Assembly: GCF_051348905.1 (NCBI RefSeq)
Contig: NC_135238.1
Span: forward strand, 92,255,988 to 92,319,987
Source of the DNA: Ranitomeya variabilis
Lineage: Eukaryota; Chordata; Amphibia; Anura; Dendrobatidae
Direction: 5' to 3'
Length of the DNA stretch: 64,000 nucleotides
Shown: positions 32,504 through 43,996 of the stretch, piece by piece
Numbering within the stretch: the first letter of the stretch is position 1
Layout of the letters: each line of letters opens with the position of its first letter
Notes under the pieces: model-generated
What the model was told of the DNA's origin: nothing
Seen by the model: only the letters and a program-made list of their open reading frames with translations
Database searches by the model: none
Made by a program: the position numbers and the translations under genes

Positions 32504-32585
32504 GACGAGGTGGCCGAGTGGTTAAGGCGATGGACTGCTAATCCATTGTGCTCTGCATGCATGGGTTCGAATCCCATCCTCGTCG
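32504..32585 (+). tRNA. tRNA-Ser-GCT: tRNA-Ser (GCT), unit 28
   Basis: Unit 28 spans 32437-33635 (1199 bp); matches unit 25. Confidence 0.96.
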
Positions 32586-32929
32586 GTTTAATCTGCTTGT
32601 TACACGTTGTATTGTTTTGATTTCTTTTCTAGCCCAAGCGGTAGATACTTCAAGCTTGAAAGTTTATCTTCCTTTTTAAGAAAGCTGCTATCAAACTTTG
32701 CAGAGTCAGAAGTGTAATTCCACTGGTTTTATCTTTTAATGCTTGATGCATCCTTTATTCTCTAAAGAAAATGATATCATCTAATTCCTTTTTAAGCACT
32801 TCGACAGCAGAGATTTTTTTCTCTCAACTGCACTATGTTAGGACTGTGGTAAAGACAGGTTTAATGTCATACAAGAACAAAAGTCCTCTTTTTTTGGCTA
32901 AAATGGCCCAAACTGAGGTGAAGAAAGAA

Positions 32930-33002
32930 AAGCACTGCTGACATTCGAAATCAAGATTTTCTGTTTACTAAACAGGCGCTTTGACCAAGTAAGCTAAAGA
33001 CA
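32930..33002 (-). pseudogene. Decayed tRNA-Thr copy, unit 28
   Basis: Short form with AGTAAG. Confidence 0.85.
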
Positions 33003-33181
33003 AAATCCACTGGTTTTATGTTTGATGCCATCTTCCTTCCTTTTTGGCCCCTATACAGAAGAAATTCTTAATCTCACAATTGCACTATCAGTAGAGACGC
33101 AGCCAAGGTAAATTTGAGGTTTTACGCAAGTGAAATTCCCATTTTTAAGATAGGAAGTTTGTTTTTCAGATGATGAAAACA

Positions 33182-33255
33182 AGGCACTGCTGAGATTCGA
33201 ACTCAGGATCTCCTGTTTACTAGACAGGCGCTTTAACCAACTAAGCCACAGCACC
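33182..33255 (-). tRNA. tRNA-Thr-AGT: tRNA-Thr (AGT), unit 28
   Basis: T-type triplet. Confidence 0.96.
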
Positions 33256-33702
33256 ACAAGCTGGAAAGCCTATGAAATCTAGGGAAGATGTCAGCACCAA
33301 TCAAAACTTTCAAGTGGTTAACTTAGCAAGACAACATTGAGTTGAGTTTCATTCCATGCACACAGAAACGTGGAACAGGATGTCTTTCTCAGTCATGAAG
33401 TCCAGCTTTAATTTGGGACTTATTTTTCTTCCAAGTTATGACACAAAATAGGCGGATTGAAGGAATTCCACGGCAGGGCCAAAGGAGGAAAAATTAGGAA
33501 TGATTGAAAAGTTGGTATTAAAACCCTGAGCACTGGTTTATTTCTTACAGAGTTTGCCCCATTCTAACTTTAAAAAATAGACACTGTAGGAGATAATATA
33601 AGGCCACTCTGACAAAAGCTGACATAAAATCTTCAGAGAAAGCACACTGACTGGTAAAAATAATCATTACATCTTATCTCCTTAGCGCATGAGCGCCATG
33701 TA

Positions 33703-33784
33703 GACGAGGTGGCCGAGTGGTTAAGGCGATGGACTGCTAATCCATTGTGCTCTGCATGCATGGGTTCGAATCCCATCCTCGTCG
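33703..33784 (+). tRNA. tRNA-Ser-GCT: tRNA-Ser (GCT), unit 29
   Basis: Unit 29 spans 33636-34834 (1199 bp); matches unit 26. Confidence 0.96.
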
Positions 33785-34128
33785 GTTTAATCTGCTTGTT
33801 ACACGTTGTATTGTTTTGATTTCTTTTCTAGCCCAAGCGGTAGATACTTCAAGCTTGAAAGTTTATCTTCCTTTTTAAGAAAGCTGCTATCAAACTTTGC
33901 AGAGTCAGAAGTGTAATTCCACTGGTTTTATCTTTTAATGCTTGATGCATCCTTTATTCTCTAAAGAAAATGATATCATCTAATTCCTTTTTAAGCACTT
34001 CGACAGCAGAGATTTTTTTCTCTCAACTGCACTATGTTAGGACTGTGGTAAAGACAGGTTTAATGTCATACAAGAACAAAAGTCCTCTTTTTTTGGCTAA
34101 AATGGCCCAAACTGAGGTGAAGAAAGAA

Positions 34129-34201
34129 AAGCACTGCTGACATTCGAAATCAAGATTTTCTGTTTACTAAACAGGCGCTTTGACCAAGTAAGCTAAAGAC
34201 A
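34129..34201 (-). pseudogene. Decayed tRNA-Thr copy, unit 29
   Basis: Short form with AGTAAG. Confidence 0.85.
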
Positions 34202-34380
34202 AAATCCACTGGTTTTATGTTTGATGCCATCTTCCTTCCTTTTTGGCCCCTATACAGAAGAAATTCTTAATCTCACAATTGCACTATCAGTAGAGACGCA
34301 GCCAAGGTAAATTTGAGGTTTTACGCAAGTGAAATTCCCATTTTTAAGATAGGAAGTTTGTTTTTCAGATGATGAAAACA

Positions 34381-34454
34381 AGGCACTGCTGAGATTCGAA
34401 CTCAGGATCTCCTGTTTACTAGACAGGCGCTTTAACCAACTAAGCCACAGCACC
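34381..34454 (-). tRNA. tRNA-Thr-AGT: tRNA-Thr (AGT), unit 29
   Basis: A-type triplet. Confidence 0.96.
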
Positions 34455-34901
34455 ACAAGCTGGAAAGCCTATGAAATCTAGGGAAGATGTCAGCACCAAT
34501 CAAAACTTTCAAGTGGTTAACTTAGCAAGACAACATTGAGTTGAGTTTCATTCCATGCACACAGAAACGAGGAACAGGATGTAATTCTCAGTCATGAAGT
34601 CCAGCTTTAATTTGGGACTTATTTTTCTTCCAAGTTATGACACAAAATAGGCGGATTGAAGGAATTCCACGGCAGGGCCAAAGGAGGAAAAATTAGGAAT
34701 GATTGAAAAGTTGGTATTAAAACCCTGAGCACTGGTTTATTTCTTACAGAGTTTGCCCCATTCTAACTTTAAAAAATAGACACTGTAGGAGATAATATAA
34801 GGCCACTCTGACAAAAGCTGACATAAAATCTTCAGAGAAAGCACACTGACTGGTAAAAATAATCATTACATCTTATCTCCTTAGCGCATGAGCGCCATGT
34901 A

Positions 34902-34983
34902 GACGAGGTGGCCGAGTGGTTAAGGCGATGGACTGCTAATCCATTGTGCTCTGCATGCATGGGTTCGAATCCCATCCTCGTCG
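34902..34983 (+). tRNA. tRNA-Ser-GCT: tRNA-Ser (GCT), unit 30
   Basis: Unit 30 spans 34835-36041 and is the first 1207-bp unit; AAAATCC and TATATC in the left arm. Confidence 0.96.
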
Positions 34984-35327
34984 GTTTAATCTGCTTGTTA
35001 CACGTTGTATTGTTTTGATTTCTTTTCTAGCCCAAGCGGTAGATACTTCAAGCTTGAAAGTTTATCTTCCTTTTTAAGAAAGCTGCTATCAAACTTTGCA
35101 GAGTCAGAAGTGTAATTCCACTGGTTTTATCTTTTAATGCTTGATGCATCCTTTATTCTCTAAAGAAAATTATATCATCTAATTCCTTTTTAAGCACTTC
35201 GACAGCAGAGATTTTTTTCTCTCAACTGCACTATGTTAGGACTGTGGTAAAGACAGGTTTAATGTCATACAAGAACAAAAATCCTCTTTTTTTGGCTAAA
35301 ATGGCCCAAACTGAGGTGAAGAAAGAA

Positions 35328-35400
35328 AAGCACTGCTGACATTCGAAATCAAGATTTTCTGTTTACTAAACAGGCGCTTTGACCAACTAAGCTAAAGACA
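35328..35400 (-). pseudogene. Decayed tRNA-Thr copy, unit 30
   Basis: ACTAAG with a single G at the 5' end but the 8 bp beyond it retained, a combination absent further left. Confidence 0.85.
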
Positions 35401-35587
35401 AAATCCACTGGTTTTATGTTGTTATGCTTGATGCCATCTTCCTTCCTTTTTGGCCCCTATACAGAAGAAATTCTTAATCTCACAATTGCACTATCAGTAG
35501 AGACGCAGCCAAGGTAAATTTGAGGTTTTACGCAAGTGAAATTCCCATTTTTAAGATAGGAAGTTTGTTTTTCAGATGATGAAAACA

Positions 35588-35661
35588 AGGCACTGCTGAG
35601 ATTCGAACTCAGGATCTCCTGTTTACTAGACAGGCGCTTTAACCAACTAAGCCACAGCACC
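35588..35661 (-). tRNA. tRNA-Thr-AGT: tRNA-Thr (AGT), unit 30
   Basis: T-type triplet. Confidence 0.96.
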
Positions 35662-36108
35662 ACAAGCTGGAAAGCCTATGAAATCTAGGGAAGATGTCAG
35701 CACCAATCAAAACTTTCAAGTGGTTAACTTAGCAAGACAACATTGAGTTGAGTTTCATTCCATGCACACAGAAACGTGGAACAGGATGTCTTTCTCAGTC
35801 ATGAAGTCCAGCTTTAATTTGGGACTTATTTTTCTTCCAAGTTATGACACAAAATAGGCGGATTGAAGGAATTCCACGGCAGGGCCAAAGGAGGAAAAAT
35901 TAGGAATGATTGAAAAGTTGGTATTAAAACCCTGAGCACTGGTTTATTTCTTACAGAGTTTGCCCCATTCTAACTTTAAAAAATAGACACTGTAGGAGAT
36001 AATATAAGGCCACTCTGACAAAAGCTGACATAAAATCTTCAGAGAAAGCACACTGACTGGTAAAAATAATCATTACATCTTATCTCCTTAGCGCATGAGC
36101 GCCATGTA

Positions 36109-36190
36109 GACGAGGTGGCCGAGTGGTTAAGGCGATGGACTGCTAATCCATTGTGCTCTGCATGCATGGGTTCGAATCCCATCCTCGTCG
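36109..36190 (+). tRNA. tRNA-Ser-GCT: tRNA-Ser (GCT), unit 31
   Basis: Unit 31 spans 36042-37240 (1199 bp); GATATC in the left arm. Confidence 0.96.
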
Positions 36191-36534
36191 GTTTAATCTG
36201 CTTGTTACACGTTGTATTGTTTTGATTTCTTTTCTAGCCCAAGCGGTAGATACTTCAAGCTTGAAAGTTTATCTTCCTTTTTAAGAAAGCTGCTATCAAA
36301 CTTTGCAGAGTCAGAAGTGTAATTCCACTGGTTTTATCTTTTAATGCTTGATGCATCCTTTATTCTCTAAAGAAAATGATATCATCTAATTCCTTTTTAA
36401 GCACTTCGACAGCAGAGATTTTTTTCTCTCAACTGCACTATGTTAGGACTGTGGTAAAGACAGGTTTAATGTCATACAAGAACAAAAGTCCTCTTTTTTT
36501 GGCTAAAATGGCCCAAACTGAGGTGAAGAAAGAA

Positions 36535-36607
36535 AAGCACTGCTGACATTCGAAATCAAGATTTTCTGTTTACTAAACAGGCGCTTTGACCAAGTAAGCT
36601 AAAGACA
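36535..36607 (-). pseudogene. Decayed tRNA-Thr copy, unit 31
   Basis: Short form with AGTAAG. Confidence 0.85.
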
Positions 36608-36786
36608 AAATCCACTGGTTTTATGTTTGATGCCATCTTCCTTCCTTTTTGGCCCCTATACAGAAGAAATTCTTAATCTCACAATTGCACTATCAGTAGA
36701 GACGCAGCCAAGGTAAATTTGAGGTTTTACGCAAGTGAAATTCCCATTTTTAAGATAGGAAGTTTGTTTTTCAGATGATGAAAACA

Positions 36787-36860
36787 AGGCACTGCTGAGA
36801 TTCGAACTCAGGATCTCCTGTTTACTAGACAGGCGCTTTAACCAACTAAGCCACAGCACC
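36787..36860 (-). tRNA. tRNA-Thr-AGT: tRNA-Thr (AGT), unit 31
   Basis: Upstream flank carries old alleles: A-type triplet, CCAATGG, TTTCCTAC and CCCCAATCT. Confidence 0.96.
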
Positions 36861-37307
36861 ACAAGCTGGAAAGCCTATGAAATCTAGGGAAGATGTCAGC
36901 ACCAATCAAAACTTTCAAGTGGTTAACTTAGCAAGACAACATTGAGTTGAGTTTCATTCCATGCACACAGAAACGAGGAACAGGATGTAATTCTCAGTCA
37001 TGAAGTCCAGCTTTAATTTGGGACTTATTTTTCTTCCAAGTTATGACACAAAATAGGCGGATTGAAGGAATTCCACGGCAGGGCCAATGGAGGAAAAATT
37101 AGGAATGATTGAAAAGTTGGTATTAAAACCCTGAGCACTGGTTTATTTCCTACAGAGTTTGCCCCAATCTAACTTTAAAAAATAGACACTGTAGGAGATA
37201 ATATAAGGCCACTCTGACAAAAGCTGACATAAAATCTTCAGAGAAAGCACACTGACTGGTAAAAATAATCATTACATCTTATCTCCTTAGCGCATGAGCG
37301 CCATGTA

Positions 37308-37389
37308 GACGAGGTGGCCGAGTGGTTAAGGCGATGGACTGCTAATCCATTGTGCTCTGCATGCATGGGTTCGAATCCCATCCTCGTCG
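37308..37389 (+). tRNA. tRNA-Ser-GCT: tRNA-Ser (GCT), unit 32
   Basis: Unit 32 spans 37241-38439 (1199 bp); TATATC and AAAATCC. Confidence 0.96.
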
Positions 37390-37733
37390 GTTTAATCTGC
37401 TTGTTACACGTTGTATTGTTTTGATTTCTTTTCTAGCCCAAGCGGTAGATACTTCAAGCTTGAAAGTTTATCTTCCTTTTTAAGAAAGCTGCTATCAAAC
37501 TTTGCAGAGTCAGAAGTGTAATTCCACTGGTTTTATCTTTTAATGCTTGATGCATCCTTTATTCTCTAAAGAAAATTATATCATCTAATTCCTTTTTAAG
37601 CACTTCGACAGCAGAGATTTTTTTCTCTCAACTGCACTATGTTAGGACTGTGGTAAAGACAGGTTTAATGTCATACAAGAACAAAAATCCTCTTTTTTTG
37701 GCTAAAATGGCCCAAACTGAGGTGAAGAAAGAA

Positions 37734-37806
37734 AAGCACTGCTGACATTCGAAATCAAGATTTTCTGTTTACTAAACAGGCGCTTTGACCAAGTAAGCTA
37801 AAGACA
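37734..37806 (-). pseudogene. Decayed tRNA-Thr copy, unit 32
   Basis: Short form with AGTAAG. Confidence 0.85.
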
Positions 37807-37985
37807 AAATCCACTGGTTTTATGTTTGATGCCATCTTCCTTCCTTTTTGGCCCCTATACAGAAGAAATTCTTAATCTCACAATTGCACTATCAGTAGAG
37901 ACGCAGCCAAGGTAAATTTGAGGTTTTACGCAAGTGAAATTCCCATTTTTAAGATAGGAAGTTTGTTTTTCAGATGATGAAAACA

Positions 37986-38059
37986 AGGCACTGCTGAGAT
38001 TCGAACTCAGGATCTCCTGTTTACTAGACAGGCGCTTTAACCAACTAAGCCACAGCACC
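37986..38059 (-). tRNA. tRNA-Thr-AGT: tRNA-Thr (AGT), unit 32
   Basis: A-type triplet. Confidence 0.96.
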
Positions 38060-38506
38060 ACAAGCTGGAAAGCCTATGAAATCTAGGGAAGATGTCAGCA
38101 CCAATCAAAACTTTCAAGTGGTTAACTTAGCAAGACAACATTGAGTTGAGTTTCATTCCATGCACACAGAAACGAGGAACAGGATGTAATTCTCAGTCAT
38201 GAAGTCCAGCTTTAATTTGGGACTTATTTTTCTTCCAAGTTATGACACAAAATAGGCGGATTGAAGGAATTCCACGGCAGGGCCAAAGGAGGAAAAATTA
38301 GGAATGATTGAAAAGTTGGTATTAAAACCCTGAGCACTGGTTTATTTCTTACAGAGTTTGCCCCATTCTAACTTTAAAAAATAGACACTGTAGGAGATAA
38401 TATAAGGCCACTCTGACAAAAGCTGACATAAAATCTTCAGAGAAAGCACACTGACTGGTAAAAATAATCATTACATCTTATCTCCTTAGCGCATGAGCGC
38501 CATGTA

Positions 38507-38588
38507 GACGAGGTGGCCGAGTGGTTAAGGCGATGGACTGCTAATCCATTGTGCTCTGCATGCATGGGTTCGAATCCCATCCTCGTCG
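38507..38588 (+). tRNA. tRNA-Ser-GCT: tRNA-Ser (GCT), unit 33
   Basis: Unit 33 spans 38440-39638 (1199 bp); GATATC. Confidence 0.96.
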
Positions 38589-38932
38589 GTTTAATCTGCT
38601 TGTTACACGTTGTATTGTTTTGATTTCTTTTCTAGCCCAAGCGGTAGATACTTCAAGCTTGAAAGTTTATCTTCCTTTTTAAGAAAGCTGCTATCAAACT
38701 TTGCAGAGTCAGAAGTGTAATTCCACTGGTTTTATCTTTTAATGCTTGATGCATCCTTTATTCTCTAAAGAAAATGATATCATCTAATTCCTTTTTAAGC
38801 ACTTCGACAGCAGAGATTTTTTTCTCTCAACTGCACTATGTTAGGACTGTGGTAAAGACAGGTTTAATGTCATACAAGAACAAAAGTCCTCTTTTTTTGG
38901 CTAAAATGGCCCAAACTGAGGTGAAGAAAGAA

Positions 38933-39005
38933 AAGCACTGCTGACATTCGAAATCAAGATTTTCTGTTTACTAAACAGGCGCTTTGACCAAGTAAGCTAA
39001 AGACA
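38933..39005 (-). pseudogene. Decayed tRNA-Thr copy, unit 33
   Basis: Short form with AGTAAG. Confidence 0.85.
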
Positions 39006-39184
39006 AAATCCACTGGTTTTATGTTTGATGCCATCTTCCTTCCTTTTTGGCCCCTATACAGAAGAAATTCTTAATCTCACAATTGCACTATCAGTAGAGA
39101 CGCAGCCAAGGTAAATTTGAGGTTTTACGCAAGTGAAATTCCCATTTTTAAGATAGGAAGTTTGTTTTCCAGATGATGAAAACA

Positions 39185-39258
39185 AGGCACTGCTGAGATT
39201 CGAACTCAGGATCTCCTGTTTACTAGACAGGCGCTTTAACCAACTAAGCCACAGCACC
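39185..39258 (-). tRNA. tRNA-Thr-AGT: tRNA-Thr (AGT), unit 33
   Basis: TTTTCC flank but A-type triplet, a pairing not seen in units 14-24. Confidence 0.96.
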
Positions 39259-39705
39259 ACAAGCTGGAAAGCCTATGAAATCTAGGGAAGATGTCAGCAC
39301 CAATCAAAACTTTCAAGTGGTTAACTTAGCAAGACAACATTGAGTTGAGTTTCATTCCATGCACACAGAAACGAGGAACAGGATGTAATTCTCAGTCATG
39401 AAGTCCAGCTTTAATTTGGGACTTATTTTTCTTCCAAGTTATGACACAAAATAGGCGGATTGAAGGAATTCCACGGCAGGGCCAAAGGAGGAAAAATTAG
39501 GAATGATTGAAAAGTTGGTATTAAAACCCTGAGCACTGGTTTATTTCTTACAGAGTTTGCCCCATTCTAACTTTAAAAAATAGACACTGTAGGAGATAAT
39601 ATAAGGCCACTCTGACAAAAGCTGACATAAAATCTTCAGAGAAAGCACACTGACTGGTAAAAATAATCATTACATCTTATCTCCTTAGCGCATGAGCGCC
39701 ATGTA

Positions 39706-39787
39706 GACGAGGTGGCCGAGTGGTTAAGGCGATGGACTGCTAATCCATTGTGCTCTGCATGCATGGGTTCGAATCCCATCCTCGTCG
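39706..39787 (+). tRNA. tRNA-Ser-GCT: tRNA-Ser (GCT), unit 34
   Basis: Unit 34 spans 39639-40837 (1199 bp); TATATC and AAAATCC. Confidence 0.96.
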
Positions 39788-40131
39788 GTTTAATCTGCTT
39801 GTTACACGTTGTATTGTTTTGATTTCTTTTCTAGCCCAAGCGGTAGATACTTCAAGCTTGAAAGTTTATCTTCCTTTTTAAGAAAGCTGCTATCAAACTT
39901 TGCAGAGTCAGAAGTGTAATTCCACTGGTTTTATCTTTTAATGCTTGATGCATCCTTTATTCTCTAAAGAAAATTATATCATCTAATTCCTTTTTAAGCA
40001 CTTCGACAGCAGAGATTTTTTTCTCTCAACTGCACTATGTTAGGACTGTGGTAAAGACAGGTTTAATGTCATACAAGAACAAAAATCCTCTTTTTTTGGC
40101 TAAAATGGCCCAAACTGAGGTGAAGAAAGAA

Positions 40132-40204
40132 AAGCACTGCTGACATTCGAAATCAAGATTTTCTGTTTACTAAACAGGCGCTTTGACCAAGTAAGCTAAA
40201 GACA
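40132..40204 (-). pseudogene. Decayed tRNA-Thr copy, unit 34
   Basis: Short form with AGTAAG. Confidence 0.85.
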
Positions 40205-40383
40205 AAATCCACTGGTTTTATGTTTGATGCCATCTTCCTTCCTTTTTGGCCCCTATACAGAAGAAATTCTTAATCTCACAATTGCACTATCAGTAGAGAC
40301 GCAGCCAAGGTAAATTTGAGGTTTTACGCAAGTGAAATTCCCATTTTTAAGATAGGAAGTTTGTTTTTCAGATGATGAAAACA

Positions 40384-40457
40384 AGGCACTGCTGAGATTC
40401 GAACTCAGGATCTCCTGTTTACTAGACAGGCGCTTTAACCAACTAAGCCACAGCACC
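40384..40457 (-). tRNA. tRNA-Thr-AGT: tRNA-Thr (AGT), unit 34
   Basis: A-type triplet. Confidence 0.96.
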
Positions 40458-40904
40458 ACAAGCTGGAAAGCCTATGAAATCTAGGGAAGATGTCAGCACC
40501 AATCAAAACTTTCAAGTGGTTAACTTAGCAAGACAACATTGAGTTGAGTTTCATTCCATGCACACAGAAACGAGGAACAGGATGTAATTCTCAGTCATGA
40601 AGTCCAGCTTTAATTTGGGACTTATTTTTCTTCCAAGTTATGACACAAAATAGGCGGATTGAAGGAATTCCACGGCAGGGCCAAAGGAGGAAAAATTAGG
40701 AATGATTGAAAAGTTGGTATTAAAACCCTGAGCACTGGTTTATTTCTTACAGAGTTTGCCCCATTCTAACTTTAAAAAATAGACACTGTAGGAGATAATA
40801 TAAGGCCACTCTGACAAAAGCTGACATAAAATCTTCAGAGAAAGCACACTGACTGGTAAAAATAATCATTACATCTTATCTCCTTAGCGCATGAGCGCCA
40901 TGTA

Positions 40905-40986
40905 GACGAGGTGGCCGAGTGGTTAAGGCGATGGACTGCTAATCCATTGTGCTCTGCATGCATGGGTTCGAATCCCATCCTCGTCG
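40905..40986 (+). tRNA. tRNA-Ser-GCT: tRNA-Ser (GCT), unit 35
   Basis: Unit 35 spans 40838-42044 (1207 bp); position 1 of the 4812-bp repeat, copy 1. Confidence 0.96.
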
Positions 40987-41330
40987 GTTTAATCTGCTTG
41001 TTACACGTTGTATTGTTTTGATTTCTTTTCTAGCCCAAGCGGTAGATACTTCAAGCTTGAAAGTTTATCTTCCTTTTTAAGAAAGCTGCTATCAAACTTT
41101 GCAGAGTCAGAAGTGTAATTCCACTGGTTTTATCTTTTAATGCTTGATGCATCCTTTATTCTCTAAAGAAAATTATATCATCTAATTCCTTTTTAAGCAC
41201 TTCGACAGCAGAGATTTTTTTCTCTCAACTGCACTATGTTAGGACTGTGGTAAAGACAGGTTTAATGTCATACAAGAACAAAAATCCTCTTTTTTTGGCT
41301 AAAATGGCCCAAACTGAGGTGAAGAAAGAA

Positions 41331-41403
41331 AAGCACTGCTGACATTCGAAATCAAGATTTTCTGTTTACTAAACAGGCGCTTTGACCAACTAAGCTAAAG
41401 ACA
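41331..41403 (-). pseudogene. Decayed tRNA-Thr copy, unit 35
   Basis: ACTAAG, single G, 8 bp retained. Confidence 0.85.
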
Positions 41404-41590
41404 AAATCCACTGGTTTTATGTTGTTATGCTTGATGCCATCTTCCTTCCTTTTTGGCCCCTATACAGAAGAAATTCTTAATCTCACAATTGCACTATCAG
41501 TAGAGACGCAGCCAAGGTAAATTTGAGGTTTTACGCAAGTGAAATTCCCATTTTTAAGATAGGAAGTTTGTTTTTCAGATGATGAAAACA

Positions 41591-41664
41591 AGGCACTGCT
41601 GAGATTCGAACTCAGGATCTCCTGTTTACTAGACAGGCGCTTTAACCAACTAAGCCACAGCACC
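41591..41664 (-). tRNA. tRNA-Thr-AGT: tRNA-Thr (AGT), unit 35
   Basis: A-type triplet. Confidence 0.96.
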
Positions 41665-42111
41665 ACAAGCTGGAAAGCCTATGAAATCTAGGGAAGATGT
41701 CAGCACCAATCAAAACTTTCAAGTGGTTAACTTAGCAAGACAACATTGAGTTGAGTTTCATTCCATGCACACAGAAACGAGGAACAGGATGTAATTCTCA
41801 GTCATGAAGTCCAGCTTTAATTTGGGACTTATTTTTCTTCCAAGTTATGACACAAAATAGGCGGATTGAAGGAATTCCACGGCAGGGCCAAAGGAGGAAA
41901 AATTAGGAATGATTGAAAAGTTGGTATTAAAACCCTGAGCACTGGTTTATTTCTTACAGAGTTTGCCCCATTCTAACTTTAAAAAATAGACACTGTAGGA
42001 GATAATATAAGGCCACTCTGACAAAAGCTGACATAAAATCTTCAGAGAAAGCACACTGACTGGTAAAAATAATCATTACATCTTATCTCCTTAGCGCATG
42101 AGCGCCATGTA

Positions 42112-42193
42112 GACGAGGTGGCCGAGTGGTTAAGGCGATGGACTGCTAATCCATTGTGCTCTGCATGCATGGGTTCGAATCCCATCCTCGTCG
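42112..42193 (+). tRNA. tRNA-Ser-GCT: tRNA-Ser (GCT), unit 36
   Basis: Unit 36 spans 42045-43243 (1199 bp); position 2, copy 1. Confidence 0.96.
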
Positions 42194-42537
42194 GTTTAAT
42201 CTGCTTGTTACACGTTGTATTGTTTTGATTTCTTTTCTAGCCCAAGCGGTAGATACTTCAAGCTTGAAAGTTTATCTTCCTTTTTAAGAAAGCTGCTATC
42301 AAACTTTGCAGAGTCAGAAGTGTAATTCCACTGGTTTTATCTTTTAATGCTTGATGCATCCTTTATTCTCTAAAGAAAATGATATCATCTAATTCCTTTT
42401 TAAGCACTTCGACAGCAGAGATTTTTTTCTCTCAACTGCACTATGTTAGGACTGTGGTAAAGACAGGTTTAATGTCATACAAGAACAAAAGTCCTCTTTT
42501 TTTGGCTAAAATGGCCCAAACTGAGGTGAAGAAAGAA

Positions 42538-42610
42538 AAGCACTGCTGACATTCGAAATCAAGATTTTCTGTTTACTAAACAGGCGCTTTGACCAAGTAA
42601 GCTAAAGACA
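42538..42610 (-). pseudogene. Decayed tRNA-Thr copy, unit 36
   Basis: Short form with AGTAAG. Confidence 0.85.
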
Positions 42611-42789
42611 AAATCCACTGGTTTTATGTTTGATGCCATCTTCCTTCCTTTTTGGCCCCTATACAGAAGAAATTCTTAATCTCACAATTGCACTATCAGT
42701 AGAGACGCAGCCAAGGTAAATTTGAGGTTTTACGCAAGTGAAATTCCCATTTTTAAGATAGGAAGTTTGTTTTTCAGATGATGAAAACA

Positions 42790-42863
42790 AGGCACTGCTG
42801 AGATTCGAACTCAGGATCTCCTGTTTACTAGACAGGCGCTTTAACCAACTAAGCCACAGCACC
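42790..42863 (-). tRNA. tRNA-Thr-AGT: tRNA-Thr (AGT), unit 36
   Basis: A-type triplet. Confidence 0.96.
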
Positions 42864-43310
42864 ACAAGCTGGAAAGCCTATGAAATCTAGGGAAGATGTC
42901 AGCACCAATCAAAACTTTCAAGTGGTTAACTTAGCAAGACAACATTGAGTTGAGTTTCATTCCATGCACACAGAAACGAGGAACAGGATGTAATTCTCAG
43001 TCATGAAGTCCAGCTTTAATTTGGGACTTATTTTTCTTCCAAGTTATGACACAAAATAGGCGGATTGAAGGAATTCCACGGCAGGGCCAAAGGAGGAAAA
43101 ATTAGGAATGATTGAAAAGTTGGTATTAAAACCCTGAGCACTGGTTTATTTCTTACAGAGTTTGCCCCATTCTAACTTTAAAAAATAGACACTGTAGGAG
43201 ATAATATAAGGCCACTCTGACAAAAGCTGACATAAAATCTTCAGAGAAAGCACACTGACTGGTAAAAATAATCATTACATCTTATCTCCTTAGCGCATGA
43301 GCGCCATGTA

Positions 43311-43392
43311 GACGAGGTGGCCGAGTGGTTAAGGCGATGGACTGCTAATCCATTGTGCTCTGCATGCATGGGTTCGAATCCCATCCTCGTCG
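43311..43392 (+). tRNA. tRNA-Ser-GCT: tRNA-Ser (GCT), unit 37
   Basis: Unit 37 spans 43244-44450 (1207 bp); position 3, copy 1. Confidence 0.96.
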
Positions 43393-43736
43393 GTTTAATC
43401 TGCTTGTTACACGTTGTATTGTTTTGATTTCTTTTCTAGCCCAAGCGGTAGATACTTCAAGCTTGAAAGTTTATCTTCCTTTTTAAGAAAGCTGCTATCA
43501 AACTTTGCAGAGTCAGAAGTGTAATTCCACTGGTTTTATCTTTTAATGCTTGATGCATCCTTTATTCTCTAAAGAAAATTATATCATCTAATTCCTTTTT
43601 AAGCACTTCGACAGCAGAGATTTTTTTCTCTCAACTGCACTATGTTAGGACTGTGGTAAAGACAGGTTTAATGTCATACAAGAACAAAAATCCTCTTTTT
43701 TTGGCTAAAATGGCCCAAACTGAGGTGAAGAAAGAA

Positions 43737-43809
43737 AAGCACTGCTGACATTCGAAATCAAGATTTTCTGTTTACTAAACAGGCGCTTTGACCAACTAAG
43801 CTAAAGACA
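43737..43809 (-). pseudogene. Decayed tRNA-Thr copy, unit 37
   Basis: ACTAAG, single G, 8 bp retained. Confidence 0.85.
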
Positions 43810-43996
43810 AAATCCACTGGTTTTATGTTGTTATGCTTGATGCCATCTTCCTTCCTTTTTGGCCCCTATACAGAAGAAATTCTTAATCTCACAATTGCAC
43901 TATCAGTAGAGACGCAGCCAAGGTAAATTTGAGGTTTTACGCAAGTGAAATTCCCATTTTTAAGATAGGAAGTTTGTTTTTCAGATGATGAAAACA

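Larger units (their letters stand above)
14452..34834. repeat. Homogenised sub-array, units 13-29, all 1199 bp
   Basis: Seventeen consecutive short units carry nearly the same sequence: AAAATGATATC in the left arm, TTTTTTT, AAG after Thr, CCAAAGG, and TTTCTTAC with CCCCATTCT near the end. From unit 14 on, all also have AGTAAG in the dead Thr copy, where older units have ACTAAG. Units 14, 15, 16, 20 and 24 share an extra T-to-C change 16 nt after the Thr gene. Units 19, 26 and 29 carry the A-type triplet upstream of Thr. Unit 27 differs in having AAAATTATATC and AAAATCC. Confidence 0.85.
34835..40837. repeat. Transitional sub-array, units 30-34
   Basis: Unit 30 is the first 1207-bp unit and has ACTAAG in the dead Thr copy. 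Units 31-34 are 1199 bp and alternate GATATC and TATATC left-arm alleles. Unit 31 carries a patch of old alleles between about 36976 and 37167, otherwise seen only in units 1-12. Unit 33 carries the T-to-C change after Thr known from units 14-16, 20 and 24. The block joins the homogenised part to the ordered four-unit repeat on its right. Confidence 0.75.
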
